From Microthyrium microscopicum (lineage: Eukaryota; Ascomycota; Dothideomycetes; Microthyriales; Microthyriaceae), in contig MU004231.1 in assembly GCA_010405405.1 (NCBI GenBank), positions 1,757,386 through 1,821,385 on the forward strand: a DNA stretch of 64,000 nucleotides, in the 5' to 3' direction. The notes below the pieces were generated by a model, which was given only the letters and a program-made list of their open reading frames with translations, was not told where the DNA came from and did no database searches. Made by a program: the position numbers and the translations under genes. Shown here in pieces: positions 1 to 11,517 of the stretch (position 1 is the stretch's first letter; each line of letters opens with the position of its first letter).

Positions 1-185
1 GATGATGAGGCGGCGGAGGCTTTTCAGGTATGTGATTTCAATTTCTGTTTACTTGTGATACATATGTTTCGAGAAGGGAAGTGCGATGGGCAGCGGGTGA
101 GATGTTGTTGTGGTTGGAGTGGCGATTCGCTGATAAAAGAGTCACTGACACATTATAGGAGACATTCAACTTTTGCGAGCACTAG
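1..185 (+). CDS. 3' end of an unidentified gene (partial)
   Basis: The window opens inside an exon. Bases 1-27 read DDEAAEAFQ and are followed by GTATGT. An intron of 131 bases (28-158) with a CTGAC branch site at about 144-148 and a TAG acceptor leads to a last exon, 159-185, reading ETFNFCEH and a TAG stop. The join keeps the frame. Only 17 residues are visible, so the product cannot be named. An acidic C-terminus is all that can be said. The splice signals are good, but so short a fragment could also be fortuitous. Confidence 0.5.
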
Positions 186-3100
186 AACTGCGCTGAAAGA
201 AGGAGAGATATGAAGCATTTGCGCATTACAGCGTCAAAAGCAAGAACGTTATGTTGTATCTATCAACACTGCTTGCTCTCAGCCAGTTTCGCCTTTAGAG
301 TTCAGATACGCGCAGATTTCTTGCGCTCGAGGTCAACCTCATGAAGAACCTCAATGATGTTGACGAATCAAAATCGTGAGGTCTTCGGCATAATCGTCTA
401 GTCGTTAATGGCGCTTTCTATTGTATGCTGCTTGTTCAATACCTGAAAAGCTTCTACGACTGGATGAGTGGCGCATTTGACCATCACAACCAAACCTTAC
501 TTCATTCCTTCACATGGACATACCAATGGGATCAAATTGATCGAGCAATGCAAGGAAGTGATAGCAGAAGTGCATTAAGAACAGCTCCATCTTGTCCTCA
601 TATCAAACACAACGGGCCATAGCTTTGCAATATTGAATGAGAAAAGTCAGGAGTCGCAGCTTGCCAACGAACGCCAGAAGCCAACTCAAAATTCACGATA
701 TCAAAATAATCAAGTGACCTCGAATTCCCCAGCCATGAAATAATCCTCTCCAGTCACCCACGAAAAGCTCGCAACAAAAGCAAAACGATCAACGGCAAAA
801 CAGTTGAAGTTGTAGATCGCGTGAGTACTAACCGCCCACGCCAGAAGTACCTTTACGTACACACTTCCAAAGGCACACGACACCAACGTCTCCCCAAGTA
901 CCTCCCCAGTCCACGCCAGTCCGCGCTGAACGGGGCGAGACAAACAGTTACATGGGTCAACAGCCATTTGTTTCTGTTACATGGCGCTACAAGTTTCGTT
1001 AGCATCAGGATTCAGGGTCCAGCAAAGCTGAGCGCTTCACATTGCCGATGTCGGCAATCTTCGAAACATGATTCAATGGCTCAACTGCTCACTTTAGCTG
1101 GTATCATTCTGTGGAGTTTTCTAGGTTTGGACGATCAATTGCCCATATCCAACGCATACAAGTCACTTTTGACCTACTACCATCACGCGATTCGATATAA
1201 TTCTCAATGAAAATTTTGGCGGGGGGAGAGACCAGGGGGTAAAGGAAGTAGATTAAAAGGGGCTACACTGCGACAGGGCGTTATTGAAAAGGCACGTGCG
1301 TTATCGCGTGTGTACTCCAGAAGAAAAAGTGAAAGGTCTGACGACTTTTTTGATGTTGATCTGTGGAGACTTGGGGCTCGCCTGGCGGCTGGTTCAATCT
1401 ACTTCCATGCGCGCTTGCTGGTTTTAAGCTGTCTAGCTTGTGCGGATCGTTCTTGGGTGTAAATTGAGCTTGAGGATTAGAGCAGGAGAGTTTTGTACGA
1501 CAATCTGCATGATGTTGGACGCGTGAAGTGAATGAGGTGTACTGGTAGGTAGTAGGTGTTGCCGAGGATATGCAAGGCAAATGTGGCACGAAGGATCTCA
1601 TCTCGAATGGTTATTTGGGCGAAGCGCCAACGACCTGGCTTGCAGGCGGCAGCTGGCGTGGTACAGATGGGAAAGGTCCGCTGCTGGCGATAAATGCTTT
1701 GCGGATGTCAGTTTTGGATTTTGATCACTGAATGCTGCCAACACCAGGGGCGTCGCCAGCTAGAAGCTTTCAAGTAGTGGATTGCATGCGGCCCGCATCT
1801 CATTCGCGAGCTTGCGACGTTGGCAGCTTGCCCTGGTAGAGTTTGCGCAAAGGATTGATAGAGACATCTTCACCGCTCCAGCGATATCAGACAAGTCATA
1901 TTCACAGGCCGAATAGGCGATGATCTATGCCCCGCGTTGATGTCAGATATTTGGGGCTCTGAAGGAGCTTCTGGGATACTCTGGTCCAGATACGTCTCGT
2001 CCGGTCAGGAATAGATGCAAGCGAGTCTACATGCATGTACCGATTGACTTTGCCGCAATGAAATCGACAAAGGAGTTTGAGCTCGCCATGTTAGAGCCAT
2101 GCAGCAATGGAGATCATTATCAAACACATGGCTTGTCAAGCCCAAGTGGTCCAAATACATTGTCGCTCGTCACATCATCGTGAAAAAAGTGTCTAGATTC
2201 TCAAGATCGACCCCAGACGTGCATCTGCCATCAACCGACGGAAGCGCTGGAAAAGATGCCAAGATGTTGCAAGCTGCTGACGGGGACGATACTGCGTGTT
2301 GTGTACAAGTAATCTCAATGCCTGCCCTGTGGTACGAGAAAATGCTGCAGTGTCTGGGATGGTAGTCCCGGCTCACACGCGCTCTTCCCAAATTCAGTCA
2401 TCGGGGGCGGCGTGGCCATGTTGTTTCGGGCCTCTGCAGGACAGGCTCTGTAGGCTTTGACAGCAGACCAGACCAGGCTTATAGTGTAGACTTGTTCAAA
2501 ACAGCTGCACTGTAGTTGGTAGACAGGAGGTTAGGTTCACTAGACTGGGGGCGTTAGAGTAGAGAAAATTTTCCCAAGCGTGTTTACTACCAGTGTTGGT
2601 AGAAACATGTGTCAACGACTAGAAAATGAAGCCAGCTGAGAGTTGTGTGGTCTTGTAAGGGGAGTCATAATCAAATGGAAGGGAATATAATGAGTCAATA
2701 TAGTTCTTGAGGGAAAAGAGAAGAATGTACAGTGAACATAAAAACATGGACATTGGACTCCGGGAGTCTGTACAGGGGCATTGGAGTAGTAGTAAGAGGT
2801 TGAAAAGAGGCTGCATTGTAAATGAATATGTGAGGTCATAAATAACCCCGCCAATAAAGAGTCTTAGTTTCCGATGACAGAAGGTTGGGGGGCAGAAAAT
2901 TTCTTTGCGCCGACACTAATTTAAAGCGAGGCTGTGGTTCTTGGACTACATCGGCAGTTGAAAGAGTGGATTGAGAGATGAGCCGGAAGAAATGGTTGTC
3001 GTAGGACTGGATATAGAACTTTAAATATGATGAGAGGAATCGGATAGAGTTGTATAGAGGCCGCAGGACATGTAGATGTGTAGCTCTCAATGTATGGCCT

Positions 3101-4145
3101 GTAGTTGCATAAAACTCGTGTTTTGCATCTCGTCATGAAAAAGAGTTGAGAGGAAGGAAGGCTTGACCGCTTTTCCCCATTGGCACATGCTATTGGCTGG
3201 CATATAGCAGCTAACCTAGCGCAGAACGGGCAACAACGATCCTCAATTTGCCCCGCTATGACTGGCTCCTGCCGCTCTTTACCACTCTTTACCACTCCTG
3301 CCTCAGCCGTTGGAGCAATTGGCAGGAACCACCCACTATTTTGGTCTCGGCAGCCCCCCATGGCAGTTACAGACCCCGCCCTGTTGCTCTTTCCTGTCCA
3401 GTAACATGCAGGATTGGCAAGAGCGACTGGTGCGGTGGTACTCCGTAGAATTTTAGTTTAGGTTAGGTATGAATGAAAATCCTCACCTCTGCTGCTTCTT
3501 CTCTTTTCCCCCCCATCCCAACTACCAAACATCAACAAGCAGCCAATTCAACAGCACAACCATTTCAAAGCGCACTCTCTCTATATCTCTGTCGAATAAC
3601 TGCCGCAGATATGATCGCTGCGCTGTAAATGTCTCTGGCTGGTCTGCCTCTGTGTGGACCAGTCAGTAGTCCAGCCCATCGAGAATTTCCAACGACAACG
3701 ACGAGATATCTTTTCAGCCCCGACATTGAGCCAAAAAGCTTGCTGTCTATAACAAATATCTGCTTCCTGAATAAGGTACTTTGAAATTCTCTGCGAGCAA
3801 TTACTTCCCAGTCTGGTACTTTCCAAGTACGGCTGTGAATCCTGCGCTGTTGCCCATCTCCTTCTGGGAAGTGAACATTCGACAACAGACTCGGTCTCAA
3901 CAATAGACCTAACAACCTACCGAGTCTCAACAATCAACTTTTACACCAATACATCGTCCCTAGACGAGTTGCTCCATTGATACCCCATTTTTCTCCACCT
4001 CTCCCTCCTGGCTTCTGGTCATTCCGCATCCTATCACATTCATCACCAACTCTTCTCTCATTTCCTTGACCAGAAAACATTCGCCCACCACCAACAACCA
4101 GACCCGGAATCCACTTATACCTCGCTACCCCTCACATCCAATTAG
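186..4145. other. 4 kb gene-poor region and long leader
   Basis: Small ORFs occur on both strands (for example 821-1210 plus and 2921-3361 minus), but none has recognisable domains, coding-like composition or splice-linked partners. The last 700 bases before 4146 are rich in C and T (3480-3610 and 3980-4140), as is common in long fungal 5' leaders and promoters. The region probably holds the regulatory sequence of the gene starting at 4146 and the 3' flank of the gene ending at 185. Confidence 0.5.
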
Positions 4146-5658
4146 ATGAATCCCCACTTTGGACTTGGAGGTGATTTGGGCAGATCTGCCTTTGATCATT
4201 CTCTTGAATCGAGTGGTGATGAGTTGCATAGACTTGTTCCCAACAAAAAGGGTCATGGACGAAAGAAGAGTTTAAAGTCTCGCAAGACAAAGGCTCGCAT
4301 GGCTGCCCGTCGTCGTTCTCAATTGAATGAAAGTGACACGGAAGGTGCCAACGGCGATGCTGAAGGCGATGCTGCCGAATCCGATGAGTCTGACAATGGC
4401 AAGAACATGGGATTTGCCCCGTCTGACGCCGCATTGAAGCGCAAGCTGAGATTGAAGCAACTCAAGAAACGACCCATCTCTTCTCAGACACGTCAGGCGG
4501 GGCTCTCCTCCTCCATCTCACCTAAAGGCGCCCTCTCTCGACCAGTTCCATCCCCAATCCGCCGCAAGTCATCCGAAAAGGTTCGTTTTGACCTCGATAA
4601 GGTTGAGTTACATGATGCTCCCGAGGATGAAGATGAAGACATCAACCTTGACTCTGATGATGATGATGCTGTTTATGAAAAGCTCAACTTTATCAGTGAA
4701 TCCGATGCTGACGATGAAGATGATCCTCTCATCGAAGCTCGAGAAACAGAGTTTCTGATTCAGCATCTTGCCGAAACTGGCGAGCTTCCAGGCGAGAACC
4801 GCCTATTTGAGGAAGCCTATTCTCTTTGCCATTCGGTACAAAGCATGTATGGTTCACCCACAGGAGAGCTTACATTTGGTGACTATGTTCTACCTAGCAC
4901 TGAGGTCGGCCCTCATAATCAGGCACTACCCACCAATTCTTACGACTTTACTGCCAATGGTTTGGCCGCACCTCCTGAAGCGCTGGACGATCCCCTTGAC
5001 CTAGGTCTTGGGATTTTAAAGACTGAGCCTCTCGAAACTGGACTTCAAACTCCAAGTTCCATTCCTCAGTCTAGCGTTCTGATTGCTTGTATGCCAACTT
5101 CTTCCAAAATTGATATATCCTAGATGCTAACACAATTCTCCAGTCGATGATGAGGCTACCGATCCAGAGGACTTGTCTCATAAGACAGTTTCTGGTGCCC
5201 GCATGCATCGACATTCTCATTCTGTTACGAACGCTACTCCTCATAATGGCATTCGCAAGTCCAAACCAAAGACACCCAAAATGGGCAGTTTCAAATTAGA
5301 AAAGAAGGCTATTCTCAAACATGGCGATGACGGACGAATGACTGTCACTTCGCGTGGCAAAACCACCACAGGAGGAACCATAACCCCGAAAGGTCTTGTT
5401 CGGAATATTCGCACACTCTCCGCGAGCCGACAGAAACCAATTCCGCTCTCTTTTCCATCGGATGCCCTTACACAGCCATCATCCGCCCTGACTTCACCCA
5501 TTACTACCGAGTTACCCGACTGGCCAGATTACTCTTTATCATCCCAACTTGTCTCCTCGGACTTTACTCCCACCCTTGGAAATGTGGCTGATCCTATAAT
5601 TGCTACGTCAAACACTGCGGTCGACTTTCCAGATTTCCAGGATTTTCTCAAAGATTAG
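4146..5658 (+). CDS. Unrecognised acidic/basic, probably nuclear protein (485 aa)
   Basis: Two exons, 4146-5088 and 5144-5658, flank a 55-base intron (GTATGC donor, GCTAAC branch site, CAG acceptor) and the frame is kept. An in-frame TAG lies directly before the ATG, which supports this start. The protein has a very basic segment near residues 36-60 (runs of K and R resembling nuclear localisation signals), then an acidic stretch around 155-190 with Asp/Glu runs, and ends in a hydrophobic/acidic tail (PDFQDFLKD). No catalytic or DNA-binding fold was recognised. The alternation of basic and acidic low-complexity segments suggests a chromatin or transcription co-regulator, which is an inference. 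The unusually long upstream region fits a regulated gene. Confidence 0.75.
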
Positions 5659-6569
5659 GACTCTATCGGAGATATGCTATAAGTCTATACACAAACTCTT
5701 TACAACCAAAACTCGATAATCACTACTAGAGCATCAAAAGTCGACATTCCCTACAACCACAAAATTCGATAATCACTACAACAAAAGCACTCCTACAACA
5801 AAAGTTGTCTTCTCAGACATGTCGTTTTCCACCATAAAAGCTTTACATGGGTAGCGAGTGCGCTGGTCGACTTCAGCATTCGACTCCACCAACCCGGTTC
5901 TCCCTTTTTCTTATCATTACTACTGGGTCAACGTCGGTCCGGAGGCCGGCGTTCATTGTTTTCTGTTTTTTTCCTTTACAAGGTCGGTTCTTTTTTGTTT
6001 TTGTTTTTGACGAGTGAACTCGTGATGTGCCAAAAGAAGTGAATATACCCCGACTGAGATCCTTTGCGATTGAGGCTTTCTCTTTCTTACTATTGTATGA
6101 TGTTGCTGCTGCGGTCTGGCTGGATGGGTTTCGGTGTTGTGTAACGTTAGTTGTTATGATTGATATGTTTTATGCCTCTTCTCGTCCCCTAGGGGCCACC
6201 TGGCGGAGGACTCTGGCTTTGGTCGGGTCGGGTTGTCTGCTGAGAGCATGACGACATGGCGGTTTGGCTCGGATGATGAAACACAGAGAACATCTGTGTT
6301 GTTGGGTATCATTGTTATGGGTCAGGCGTGGGTTGGCGGTCTATTAGTATATGGTAGGGCGAAAATGCCCGTCATCATGACTGAATGAAACGATATCAAG
6401 CCACTGTTATGTTCTGTTCGCGTGAGATGAGTTTTAAGCAACAAATGCGCAAAACAAGTGGTACGCTCTCTTGAATTATGATGGCGACCTTTAACTACGA
6501 TCACATATCGAGTACTGTATCTTTTGTATAAGGTGTTCTCATTGTTCATTGAATGCAGTGGGAACCAAA

Positions 6570-6650
6570 GCACTCGATAAAGAGTGTAGTGGGTAGCAGA
6601 CATCGATGTCGATGGGAGCACGACACTTATTCCTGAGTAACTTGGCGGTG
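6570..6650 (+). repeat. Dispersed repeat, copy A
   Basis: The core GATGGGAGCACGACACTTAT matches the copies near 22.45 kb and 24.3 kb (GATGGGAGCGYGCCASTTAT). The preceding CACTCGATAAAGAG segment matches copy D at 24230-24250. No terminal inverted repeat or target-site duplication was resolved by eye. Confidence 0.5.
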
Positions 6651-6837
6651 TACGAATGATCCGAATTTGCTATAATCCAAAACTGACAGCAGGGGGACAG
6701 TTCTCCCGTCTGTATCGATGGCCACCACCGCACTTTGTGATGAGAGCGTATGTGTTCTCCCATCTTAATCGAAAAGTTGCCACACTGTCTACGCATCTTA
6801 TGAGGAATATACCACTTTGTAGTCAGGAACGTATGAC

Positions 6838-6875
6838 ATATGGGAGCCAGCAAGTTGATGGGACCACGGCAGGTT
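6838..6875 (+). repeat. Dispersed repeat, short copy A2
   Basis: GGGAGCCAGCAAGTTGATGG resembles GGGAGCCAACAAGGCTGATG of copy D near 24260. Only the central block is preserved. Confidence 0.4.
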
Positions 6876-6919
6876 GATGGTGAAGTAGAGTTGTTTGTTA
6901 TAATTTCTTACAGATGATA

Positions 6920-9199
6920 CTATTCATCCTCATCAGATTGAGCAAACATATCTACTGCACGAGCTCTCGTTGGCTTCAGTTGGGATTTCTCCTCCTCCTT
7001 CGCCTCCTCATCTACCGCCATAGGCTCACCCTGCTCCTCATCTTCCACAGCCATCGGTTCAACATCCTCCTCACTAGAGTCGTCCATGGGCACGCCATCC
7101 AAATCATCATCCTCCTCCATAGGCTCACCATCAACATCATCCTCCATCATCGGCGTCCCATCCACGTCCTCTCCACCCACTGCCAAATCCTCCGCCTTCT
7201 TCTCAACAGCCTTCCAACCACCACTCTTCTTCCTCCCCATCTCTTTTGCTACCGCCTCTCTCTTCTCCTCCTCGACCTTGAGCTCCTCAAATTGTTTTAC
7301 AAGTTCCTCGTGCGCCTCACTACTAAACACACACCACGTCTCCCACTGAGTCAGCACCTGTCCCACTGCCCTTCGCCACTTCTCTGCCCGCAAGCGCCCC
7401 CAGTGCAACTCGCGCTCGAGGCGTCCTAGGCGCGCGAAAGTTCGGCGCGTTCGGAGGGCATTTTCGAAAAGACCGCGGTAGCGCCAGGCGTGGCGGACGC
7501 CGGATGTTGCAGAGGCGGAGAGGAGGTCGGATATTAGAAACAGGGCGATTAGGGTTGCAGAGGACCGGTCCTCTTCGGAGCTCTGTTTTGGCTCGTCGGT
7601 GTCTGCTGGTGGCGATGTCATGGTGTTAATGTTGGGAGGCGCTGTGGTGCTGGTGTAGTCGGGGTTGGCGCTGGTGAAGACAAACGGTCGTTCGACGTTG
7701 TCAAGCATCATGGAAACTACTTCGTCGCTACCACGGCCTGCATGGCTGATGGCAAAAGCGGTGACGCGGGCTACATCGCCGCGGCGTAGACGAGCGGTGG
7801 TACTGGGGAGGCGGGATAGGAGGTGGGTAAGTTTGGCTTTTTGAAGAGGGTTGAGATATTCGGGAGTGGCGGTTTCATTGAGGATGTCGGGGGCGCGTTG
7901 CTTGTCGGCTTCATCTCCTGAGTCTTCTTCGGCGGAGGAGTCGTAGTCTGCGTCATCCACGAAGGATTCAAAGGTTGGTGTGAATTCAAAGCGCAGTGTA
8001 TTTTCTGGTGCTTGCCAAGGTGCGCCGCCGCTGAAAACCGTGGTAGTTCCTTGACTGGTGCTGGCGCGTGGATTACGGCCGGATAAGACTTCGAAGAGGC
8101 GCCAGCGATACCAGACACCGCCGGTGCTACGGGCATCCCAGAGCCAGGCGTACTTCTCGTCGCGTTGGACTTCGGGTCTGCTCATGAGGAGAGCTTCGAA
8201 GCCTGGACCGTGGGTTAGTACTGCTTCGAGGGTTTTGTGAATGAGCTTGAGTTGTTTGATATCAGATGGTGCTTTGACGTTTACGGAAAGTGCAGCACCA
8301 GAATTTGGACCTCCGCGAGACTGGCTTTGCGATACATATGATGATGGCGGCGCATATCCACCTCGATGAGGTGGCGGAGCTCGGCTTAGAGGATGTCCAG
8401 GCCCAACTTCCACAGGTTTTGCGCCAAATGGATGAGATGTTGTAGTGGTTGATAGGCTGCTCGAAGCAATCGAGTTGATTACAGCCGAAGATAGATGTCG
8501 TGAGATGTTCAAGTTGAAGCCTAGCCCCAAATATCGATTCTGTAAGCTACTGACGGCGGCATCTATATCACTGGCAGGAGTATCTTTAGCCAAAGTGACG
8601 ATCGCTGATCCTGATTTCCTTTCCGTCGAAGAATTGCCCCCGGATGGTAGTATTCTTACACCATCCACAACAAGGGTCGTCGGTATCAAAGCCTTGATAG
8701 CCGATACTGAAGTACCCGGAGGTAACAAGGAGAGATGCAGCGTAGGTTTAGGAGCCGTTCTCTCTTCCGGGGTTTGTTCGTCCTCATCGTCTTCCTCAGC
8801 CTGTTGAAATGCGGCCTTTGCATCTACACGCTCACTATCAAAAGCAAGCAATCCTCGCTCCTTTTGGGCTGGTGGACGGGCTCTTTTTCGCGACAAGGAT
8901 GATGGTGGAGGTCCCAAACTTCCAGGGCCACTCTTCAGTCCAGCGGATGGCGCAAAATGACGCCTGGAAGCTCCTGCACCTCCTCTTTGATCAGAAAATC
9001 GAGGCGGTGGTCCATCATCGTCATCCTCGTTCTCAAACGATTTTACAAAGTCCTGGTATGCTGCAGCATTTTCTGCTTCTTCTCGCTTCTTCTTGGCCTC
9101 TTGCTCGGCTTTCTGGCGCTCAAATAGAGACTTTTTTGAGGGAGCGCTGAGTTTGTTGGATATATTTGAAAAGCCCCCGAGCTTTGAGGGGCCCGACAT
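6920..9199 (-). CDS. U2 snRNP-associated SURP/CID splicing factor (SR140/U2SURP-like, 759 aa)
   Basis: A single exon. The ORF stays open upstream to 9481, but the start is placed at 9199 (MSGPSKLGGF) because the 94 residues before it look non-coding. Domain order matches U2SURP. A coiled, charged N-terminus (20-55) is followed by a divergent RRM (about 152-236, ending YLGLGFNLNISRHLSS), a SURP module (about 313-372, with YAWLWD and a WYRWRLFEVL block) and a CTD-interacting CID-like domain (about 445-630). The tail repeats DGxPMxEDD-type acidic units. The family joins the U2 snRNP in the nucleus and acts in branch-site recognition during pre-mRNA splicing. The lack of introns is notable among neighbours rich in short introns. 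Confidence 0.88.
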   Translation of the reverse strand: MSGPSKLGGFSNISNKLSAPSKKSLFERQKAEQEAKKKREEAENAAAYQDFVKSFENEDDDDGPPPRFSDQRGGAGASRRHFAPSAGLKSGPGSLGPPPSSLSRKRARPPAQKERGLLAFDSERVDAKAAFQQAEEDDEDEQTPEERTAPKPTLHLSLLPPGTSVSAIKALIPTTLVVDGVRILPSGGNSSTERKSGSAIVTLAKDTPASDIDAAVSSLQNRYLGLGFNLNISRHLSSAVINSIASSSLSTTTTSHPFGAKPVEVGPGHPLSRAPPPHRGGYAPPSSYVSQSQSRGGPNSGAALSVNVKAPSDIKQLKLIHKTLEAVLTHGPGFEALLMSRPEVQRDEKYAWLWDARSTGGVWYRWRLFEVLSGRNPRASTSQGTTTVFSGGAPWQAPENTLRFEFTPTFESFVDDADYDSSAEEDSGDEADKQRAPDILNETATPEYLNPLQKAKLTHLLSRLPSTTARLRRGDVARVTAFAISHAGRGSDEVVSMMLDNVERPFVFTSANPDYTSTTAPPNINTMTSPPADTDEPKQSSEEDRSSATLIALFLISDLLSASATSGVRHAWRYRGLFENALRTRRTFARLGRLERELHWGRLRAEKWRRAVGQVLTQWETWCVFSSEAHEELVKQFEELKVEEEKREAVAKEMGRKKSGGWKAVEKKAEDLAVGGEDVDGTPMMEDDVDGEPMEEDDDLDGVPMDDSSEEDVEPMAVEDEEQGEPMAVDEEAKEEEKSQLKPTRARAVDMFAQSDEDE

Positions 9200-9774
9200 G
9201 GTGTACTTCCAGGAGATATGAATGGCTTTGGATGCCCACTGTGATGAATGTTCAAGGTGAAGATGGCGCTGATATTGAGGTTCTCGACTGCGAAAAGAAA
9301 TGTGGCTGGTGTTTTCACGCAAGCCACATTTCACAGCCACATCAGATATTCCCATGCTCAACTTCATCCCTTGGCTGTTCAGCCTGTTCTGGTCCATTGT
9401 CCACTCTTTTTTCATTCTCTGTCCAACTAAATATGTACAAACAAATGTTCCGTCTGCCCTGAGAAGTCTCGACTCTTTCACTTTGAGCGCCAGTTTTCAT
9501 CAAACAGGCGAAGTAGGTCCATCTCGAGATGCCTGCAAAGAGGTGCGTTATTAAAGTAGCAATAAAATCGCAGCCCGGATTCTCTCATCGTTCACTGGAT
9601 CTCTTGAAACGCTCTCATTTGAGACCCAGACATTGGATGCTTCCTATCGCATTCAACGGCTACTATAATATGGTTTGCAAATGCTCCATTTCTTTTTACC
9701 CACTCCCTATTCTCATTCGCATCATCCTCCTCACCCTGATTCTGATTCGTCTGCCCATCGTGATCTGTATTTAT
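9200..9774. other. Intergenic region, promoter side of the SURP gene
   Basis: This separates two minus-strand genes and should hold the promoter of the splicing-factor gene and the 3' flank of the F-box-like gene. The open frame of the downstream gene continues here without coding-like character. No other element was seen. Confidence 0.4.
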
Positions 9775-11517
9775 CTACCACCCTGAATTCGACCCTGAAT
9801 CTGTATCCCAACTTGAGTCTAAATCCGAGTCTGAGTCTGAATCGGAATCTGAATCTGAATCTGAATCAGAGTCGAAATCGGAATCCGAATCAGAATCGGA
9901 TTCTGAGTCCGTGTCTGTGTCTGTGTCTGTGTCTGTGTCTGAATCTGAATCTGAATCTGAATCTGAATCTGAATCTGAGCCTGAGCTTGAGCCTGAGCCT
10001 GAGTTCAAGTCTAATTCTGATTCTGATTCTGAATCTGAATCCGAGTCCCAGCATCCACATTGTGAATCCAGCGCCCAGGTATTATCATCCTCATACTTGG
10101 CATGTGGACATGGACTTGGCTTTGGACCCTCTTTTGCGTACCGTTTCGCCCAGATCGCCATTTTCCACATCTTTCCTGCCCAAATCTCTGCGCAGCGAGT
10201 ATAATCGACATGATTATCTGGAGTGAGCACCATGCACCAGTGCGCTAATTCAGATTTGAGTTGTAAGTTGACTGAACTATCTGGTTGTTGTGCTGACTCC
10301 AGAGAGACAGTATCAAAAGATTCTTGGAGCATTCGATCCAGGTCTTCGCTGTATTCTTTTATAAACTCGTAAGTTGTCTGCCATTGAGCATACCAGTTTC
10401 CAGGCTGGACCATAACAGGATCGGGTCGATAGTACCCGTAGCATTCTTTGCTTCTCTGATCAACTGTAGCGATACGATGCTCCGAAACTTTTTCTTGAAG
10501 ATCTTGGAGAATCCTCAAAATCGAAAACTCTGGAAGGCTTTCGAATGCTCGGCTGCGGTCGTCCTTTTTGTACCTTTCATTCAATTCATTCGCGGCCAGG
10601 TATCCAGTGTGGTATTGGAGCTTCCATTGCTCGCTCTTTGTCCAATTTATTTCGAACTTGGCAAATTGCCATCGATCACGGTCTATCAGACTGAGATTTG
10701 GAATACGGTGGTGAAGACGAATGACAACCCAAGTGAGATTTGGTAAGAGTGGTCTTAGGTAATGCAGACAGAAATTCCCTGTGACGCATCGACAAGCGCT
10801 CAACTCCGTTATCAAGTCTTCTGGGGTGAAGTCTGCGGCGAATACTTGGACTGGTAACATAATTTTTCGCAAGGCTTGCGCTGTGCCAATGCTAAAAGCC
10901 AATGGAACCGGGGAGGAATTTTGGCCGAGGCCTTTGAATGAGCGACGCATTTGAGCTAGCTCGTGCTTTTCAGTTTCGAATAATAGATGATACTTAGCTA
11001 GGCAGCTGTCGTCGTTGGTCAGATCTTGGTAGAAATTGTCTGGTTGCGCTTCAGTGAGTTGCTGCATCTGGAGGCCCAAAAGCAATACACTATCAACCCC
11101 TAGAGACGATACTGCGCAACCTGTTTTTCTGTCACGATAAAGGTTTCTTCTCAAAAAATCGCTGTCGTCGCCACTGTGCCAGTAGACCTCGATCGTGGGA
11201 AAACTAAAGTATTTGACTGCTAAAGCGTAGCGATCGATTTCGTCATTCATAATTCTTGAAGCAGAGCGCAAACTTTTGAGGGTACTAGGCAACGCGAAAT
11301 GATAAACCATTCGACGAAGTTCTAGAGGCAAGTCGAAGAAGCGAAATCCTATCAGTGTTCCAGAACCAAGACGACATTGAAGCTACGAAGGGCATCAATG
11401 TAAGGTCCTCTATTATAATATGTTCCAATAACTCACCATCTCTTCAATTAGGAAAATTTGCTCGCCATAGTCCCCAAGCTGCTCGTAGTGGTGATGAGAG
11501 AGTTCTTCCAGACTCAT
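9775..11517 (-). CDS. F-box-like protein with long Ser-Asp repeat tail (562 aa)
   Basis: Two exons: 11437-11517 (27 codons, starting [10 protein letters not shown]) and 9775-11382. The 54-base intron has a GTGAGT donor and a TAG acceptor, and the frame is kept. Near residues 41-62 the sequence [19 protein letters not shown] has the look of the N-terminal F-box/2EXR-type motif found in large families of fungal proteins. The middle 400 residues have no recognised fold. From about residue 472 to the end the protein is almost pure Ser-Asp/Ser-Glu/Thr-Asp repeats. A decayed paralogue lies just upstream (12534-13453). Family members are often substrate adaptors, but nothing here proves that. The acidic tail may be disordered or a phosphorylation target. 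Confidence 0.75.
9787..10050 (-). repeat. Hexanucleotide-type coding repeat (Ser-Asp/Ser-Glu tract)
   Basis: About 260 bases of imperfect GATTCA/GATTCC-like units (plus strand TCTGAATC and TCTGTG runs) encode the acidic tail of the overlapping minus-strand gene. The periodicity keeps several other frames open, giving false ORFs on both strands. Confidence 0.85.

Larger units (their letters stand above)
5659..6919. other. Convergent intergenic region with imperfect direct repeats
   Basis: This lies between two convergent genes. An imperfect duplication sits at about 5704-5790, where ACAACC(A)CAAAA..TCGATAATCACTAC occurs twice some 50 bases apart. T-rich tracts at 5960-6010 may be 3' processing signals of the upstream gene. 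Two copies of the window's dispersed repeat lie at about 6570-6650 and 6838-6875. No gene is supported here. Confidence 0.5.

Noticed and set aside
821-1210. Plus-strand ORF of 129 codons
   Set aside because: No recognisable protein features, and an overlapping open frame on the other strand. Not supported.
2921-3361. Minus-strand ORF of 146 codons
   Set aside because: No domain, biased composition and no splice-linked neighbours. It lies in a gene-poor region and is best seen as chance.
9675-10226. Plus-strand ORFs over the Ser-Asp region
   Set aside because: They are by-products of the hexanucleotide repeat that encodes the minus-strand acidic tail. All frames stay open because of the periodicity.
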